Shown here: positions 21,901-23,396 of the stretch, in pieces
Layout of the letters: every line of letters starts with the position of its first letter
Numbering within the stretch: position 1 is the stretch's first letter
Source of the DNA: Clostridia bacterium
GTDB lineage: Bacteria > Bacillota > Clostridia > Oscillospirales > UBA644
NCBI GenBank assembly: GCA_014872655.1
Contig: WHHJ01000031.1
Coordinates: 1 to 23,396 of the forward strand
DNA: 23,396 nt
Direction: 5' to 3'
The notes under the pieces: model-generated
Told to the model about the DNA's origin: nothing
Database searches by the model: none
The model's input: only the letters and a program-made list of their open reading frames with translations
Position numbers and translations under genes: made by a program

Positions 21901-23242
21901 CGCATCCCGAGGAACAAGCTTCGTTGAGCATAATATTTTCAATCGCACCGTCTTTAAGCCGGATACACTTCATGTCTTGTCCGCCGATATCCAGAATGAA
22001 ATCTACACCGGGCAAGAAGGATTCTGCCGCTTTATAGTGCGCAATCGTTTCAACTTCGCCGACATCAAACCCGTAGGCGGTTTGCAGCATTTGTTCGCCG
22101 TAACCGGTGATCCCTGTATAGGCGAGTTCTGCTCCTTCGGGAAGTTTGGGATATAAATCTTTTAAAATCTCGCCGACTTTTTTCAACGGATTGCCTTTGT
22201 TGGATCCATAATAGGAGTAGAGCAGCGCACCGTTTTCATCAATTAGGGCTGCTTTTGTTGTTGTAGAACCCGCATCGACGCCTAAAAAGCACTTTCCTGT
22301 AAAGGTGGCAAGATCTCTGCGTGCTACTTTATCCTGATCATGTCTTTGCAAAAACGCTGTCAGGTCTTTTTCTGTGGCAAATAAAGGCGGCAATGCCCCA
22401 ATTTTATCATAAGGCTGTTTGCTAACTTCCTGGATTCGATGAGTTAAATCCTGCAATTGTTCAACCGCAGATCCTTCGCTTAAAAAAGCGGCTCCGATCG
22501 CAACAAATACATGGCAGTTGTTTGGAACAATTACATTTTCTGGCTTCAGTTTTAACGTCTCCACAAACCGTTTTCGAAGTTCCGGCATATAAAACAGCGG
22601 ACCGCCTAAGAAAGCAACGTTCCCACGAATGGGTTTTCCGCAGGCAAGGGCGCTGATTGTTTGTGTAACAACGGCCTGAAAAACGGACGCCGCAATATTT
22701 TCTCTTGCTGCTCCTTCGTTGATCAGGGATTGAATATCTGTTTTTGCAAAAACTCCGCAACGAGCCGCAATCGGATAAATTTCTGTATGTTTTTTAGCTA
22801 ATTCGTTTAATCCGTCTGCATCGGTTTGCAGCAACGAAGCCATCTGGTCGATAAAAGCTCCGGTTCCGCCTGCACAGGTTCCGTTCATTCGTTGTTCCGG
22901 ACTGGCTCCAAAAAAGGTGATTTTAGCGTCTTCACCGCCTAATTCAATGGAGACATCTGTTTGCGGCGCATAGTATTTAACCGCTTTAGTTCCGGCAATG
23001 ACCTCCTGAACAAACGGGATTTTGAGGTGTTTTGAAATATCCACTCCGCCTGAGCCGGTCATAGCGATTGTTGTTTGAATGTTCCCCAACGTATTGTAAC
23101 ATTCTTCAAACAACTCAGCTATCGTATTGCGTACATCCGACAAGTGTCGTTTATAGCGAGCGTATACGATTTCGTTCTGGTCGTCTGCTACAAGAATTTT
23201 TACGGTGGTTGAGCCGACGTCGAGGCCCATTTTATATATCAT
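18941..23242 (-). CDS. Giant 2-hydroxyacyl-CoA dehydratase activase-type protein (two ASKHA ATPase domains plus DUF2229/HgdB-like region)
   Basis: A 1433-residue cytoplasmic protein. Two ASKHA ATPase domains of the BadF/BadG/HgdC kind come first: domain 1 at about 1-260 (KMGLDVGSTTVKIL, MTGSGG, LGGEDAK, TCAGGTGAFID) and domain 2 at about 315-580 (FLGVDAGSTTTKAALID, DIGGQDMK, ACSSGCGSFIE). Each has two cysteines 39 residues apart (Cys123/Cys162 and Cys443/Cys482) at the positions where HgdC dimers hold a [4Fe-4S] cluster. A CGGCTNNC cluster opens the C-terminal half, which is a DUF2229/HgdB-like region. HgdC-type activators use ATP to drive low-potential electrons into radical dehydratases; large fused relatives are widespread in Clostridia, but their role is not established. 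ATG 23242 follows AGGAGG; an in-frame TTG at 23266 is less likely. The start overlaps the stop of the upstream gene. Confidence 0.88.
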   Translation of the reverse strand: MIYKMGLDVGSTTVKILVADDQNEIVYARYKRHLSDVRNTIAELFEECYNTLGNIQTTIAMTGSGGVDISKHLKIPFVQEVIAGTKAVKYYAPQTDVSIELGGEDAKITFFGASPEQRMNGTCAGGTGAFIDQMASLLQTDADGLNELAKKHTEIYPIAARCGVFAKTDIQSLINEGAARENIAASVFQAVVTQTISALACGKPIRGNVAFLGGPLFYMPELRKRFVETLKLKPENVIVPNNCHVFVAIGAAFLSEGSAVEQLQDLTHRIQEVSKQPYDKIGALPPLFATEKDLTAFLQRHDQDKVARRDLATFTGKCFLGVDAGSTTTKAALIDENGALLYSYYGSNKGNPLKKVGEILKDLYPKLPEGAELAYTGITGYGEQMLQTAYGFDVGEVETIAHYKAAESFLPGVDFILDIGGQDMKCIRLKDGAIENIMLNEACSSGCGSFIEVFAKSIGMEVADFAQEALKSQTPIDLGSRCTVFMNSKVKQAQKDGASVADISAGLSYSVVKNVLQKVIKIRDPKQLGKRIIVQGGTFFNNAILRAFELISEREVVRPDIAGLMGAYGMALLAKERMPQDAHTSLISEQGLDHFTAQTQMRRCGGCTNNCLLTIMKFENGKRFISGNRCEKGAGITNTHTDLPDLYQYKYDRLFSYTPLSEQEAKRGSIGIPRVLNMYENYPMWFTFLTQLGFRVVLSSPSTKAIYEKGIESIPSESACYPAKLSHGHIMDLIEKGVTKIFYPGIVYEEKQISGANNHYNCPIVMSYPEVIKNNVETLNEKQITFINPFFSLHDKKRLTELLIEEFTKFGCTPEEIRNAAQKAYEEDERFRKDVQHAGEKALDYIRAHHIKGIVLAGRPYHVDPEINHGIHSLITSYGLAVLTEDSVSHLGAVQRPLRVVDQWAYHSRLYAAADFVAKNKDLELIQLNSFGCGLDAITTDQVQEILESARKIYTVLKIDEVNNLGAARVRIRSLISALYERDAHHVVQVTTPDYALKRRLFTKEMKKTHTIIGPQMSPTHFELLEAAFRSEGYRLEILKKTTQKDIDEGLKYVNNDACYPSICVVGQFISALKSGKYDLNNTSIIISQTGGGCRATNYIGFLRKALKEAGFEQIPVISLNIAGLEKNPGFSLTLSMLKKLIPAVLYADLLSRLTLRVRPYEQKQGQTDEMYDRWIEQLKPIVIRGKKSEMESVCSSMIEEFASIPIHKVEKPRVGIVGEILVQYHPDANNQVIKNIEAEGGEAVLPDMLNFFNFFILPTKEKSRRLVYSKKRILASQFALKLIDSYAQKVKKALKKYPKFGMLSDINEIAASAETVLSTCNTTGEGWLLTGEMIELIKHGVPNIVCVQPFACLPNHVTGKGMIKQIRKLYPQANIAPIDYDPGASEVNQINRLKLMMSTARENVKKHRQKQLGIPEPEAKPHRPEMKDSITQ

Positions 23243-23394
23243 TTTGTTTCCTCCTGACAAGTACAAGGTACTGTTTGAACCTCATTTGCAGGAATAATTT
23301 GGGTGATTTCTGCATAAGCCTTGTACTTTTTATTGAATATCGTTAAAAAGATAAAATATATCACAAGCAGCGGGGCACACAGCACCGTTGCAAT
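23239..23394 (-). CDS. C-terminal end of a membrane protein (5' truncated by window)
   Basis: On the minus strand one frame is open from the window edge to a TGA at 23241-23239, giving 51 residues. They comprise one hydrophobic helix (IATVLCAPLLVIYFIFLTIF), a basic flank NKKYKAYAE consistent with a cytoplasmic side, and a short tail ending CTCQEETK. The TGA overlaps the ATG of the next gene (ATGA), and the AGGAGG of that gene lies inside this frame, so the two are translationally coupled and in one operon. The family cannot be told from the fragment. Confidence 0.65.
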   Translation of the reverse strand: MATVLCAPLLVIYFIFLTIFNKKYKAYAEITQIIPANEVQTVPCTCQEETK

Positions 23395-23396
23395 AG

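Noticed and set aside
23243..23266. Start of the giant activase at TTG 23266
   Set aside because: The AGGAGG at about 23250-23255 lies inside that extension and is correctly spaced for ATG 23242, which also overlaps the upstream stop in the usual ATGA way.
1..23396. CRISPR arrays, tRNA or rRNA genes, insertion sequences, prophage or toxin-antitoxin modules
   Set aside because: No direct-repeat array, cloverleaf, rRNA block, transposase or phage-type protein was seen. The long open frames antisense to the called genes are shadows without ribosome binding sites or family motifs.

Overview
The window looks like chromosome of an anaerobic, low-to-mid-GC Gram-positive bacterium of the class Clostridia, probably a gut or other anoxic-habitat member. 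The evidence is strong AGGAGG-type ribosome binding sites, TTGACA-17-TATAAT promoters, U-tailed hairpin terminators, a clostridial-type FeoB with a small Cys-rich partner, a giant 2-hydroxyacyl-CoA dehydratase activase-type protein, and Gram-positive surface proteins. Genus cannot be fixed by eye. There are no rRNA or tRNA genes, CRISPR arrays or insertion sequences.

Layout. (1) 1-180: the tail of an unrecognised gene and a strong terminator. (2) 200-3480: a ferrous iron uptake operon, feoA-feoA-feoB-FeoB-associated protein, with three copies of an inverted repeat (GTTAG-N6-CTAAC type) before the first feoA and before feoB, plausibly sites for a DtxR/IdeR-like metal repressor. (3) 3480-3930: no protein gene, but a self-contained unit of near-consensus promoter, structured RNA of about 185 nt and U-tract, which I cannot assign to a known family. 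(4) 3880-6230: rsmG (16S rRNA methyltransferase) and a YtcJ-like amidohydrolase, from their own promoter. (5) 6290-13040: a polyamine operon, speD-speA-speE-speB-carboxynorspermidine synthase-nspC, preceded by a roughly 375-nt structured leader whose intrinsic terminator ends just before the speD ribosome binding site. (6) 13100-14830: a lipoprotein joining BspA-like leucine-rich repeats to a GH16 glycoside hydrolase. (7) 14830-17590: a secreted, beta-helix-like, cell-wall-anchored surface protein with a regulatory-looking palindrome upstream. (8) 17590-23396, minus strand: tyrS, a 1433-residue double-activase protein, and the end of a membrane-protein gene translationally coupled to it.

How the genes work together. 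The polyamine operon can convert arginine to agmatine (SpeA) and putrescine (SpeB), and then has two complete routes to spermidine: the decarboxylated-AdoMet route (SpeD + SpeE) and the aspartate-semialdehyde/carboxyspermidine route (carboxynorspermidine synthase + NspC). The leader RNA is positioned to control the whole operon by transcription attenuation. The best candidates for something undescribed are this leader and the orphan RNA at about 3598-3785. Neither could be compared with databases here.
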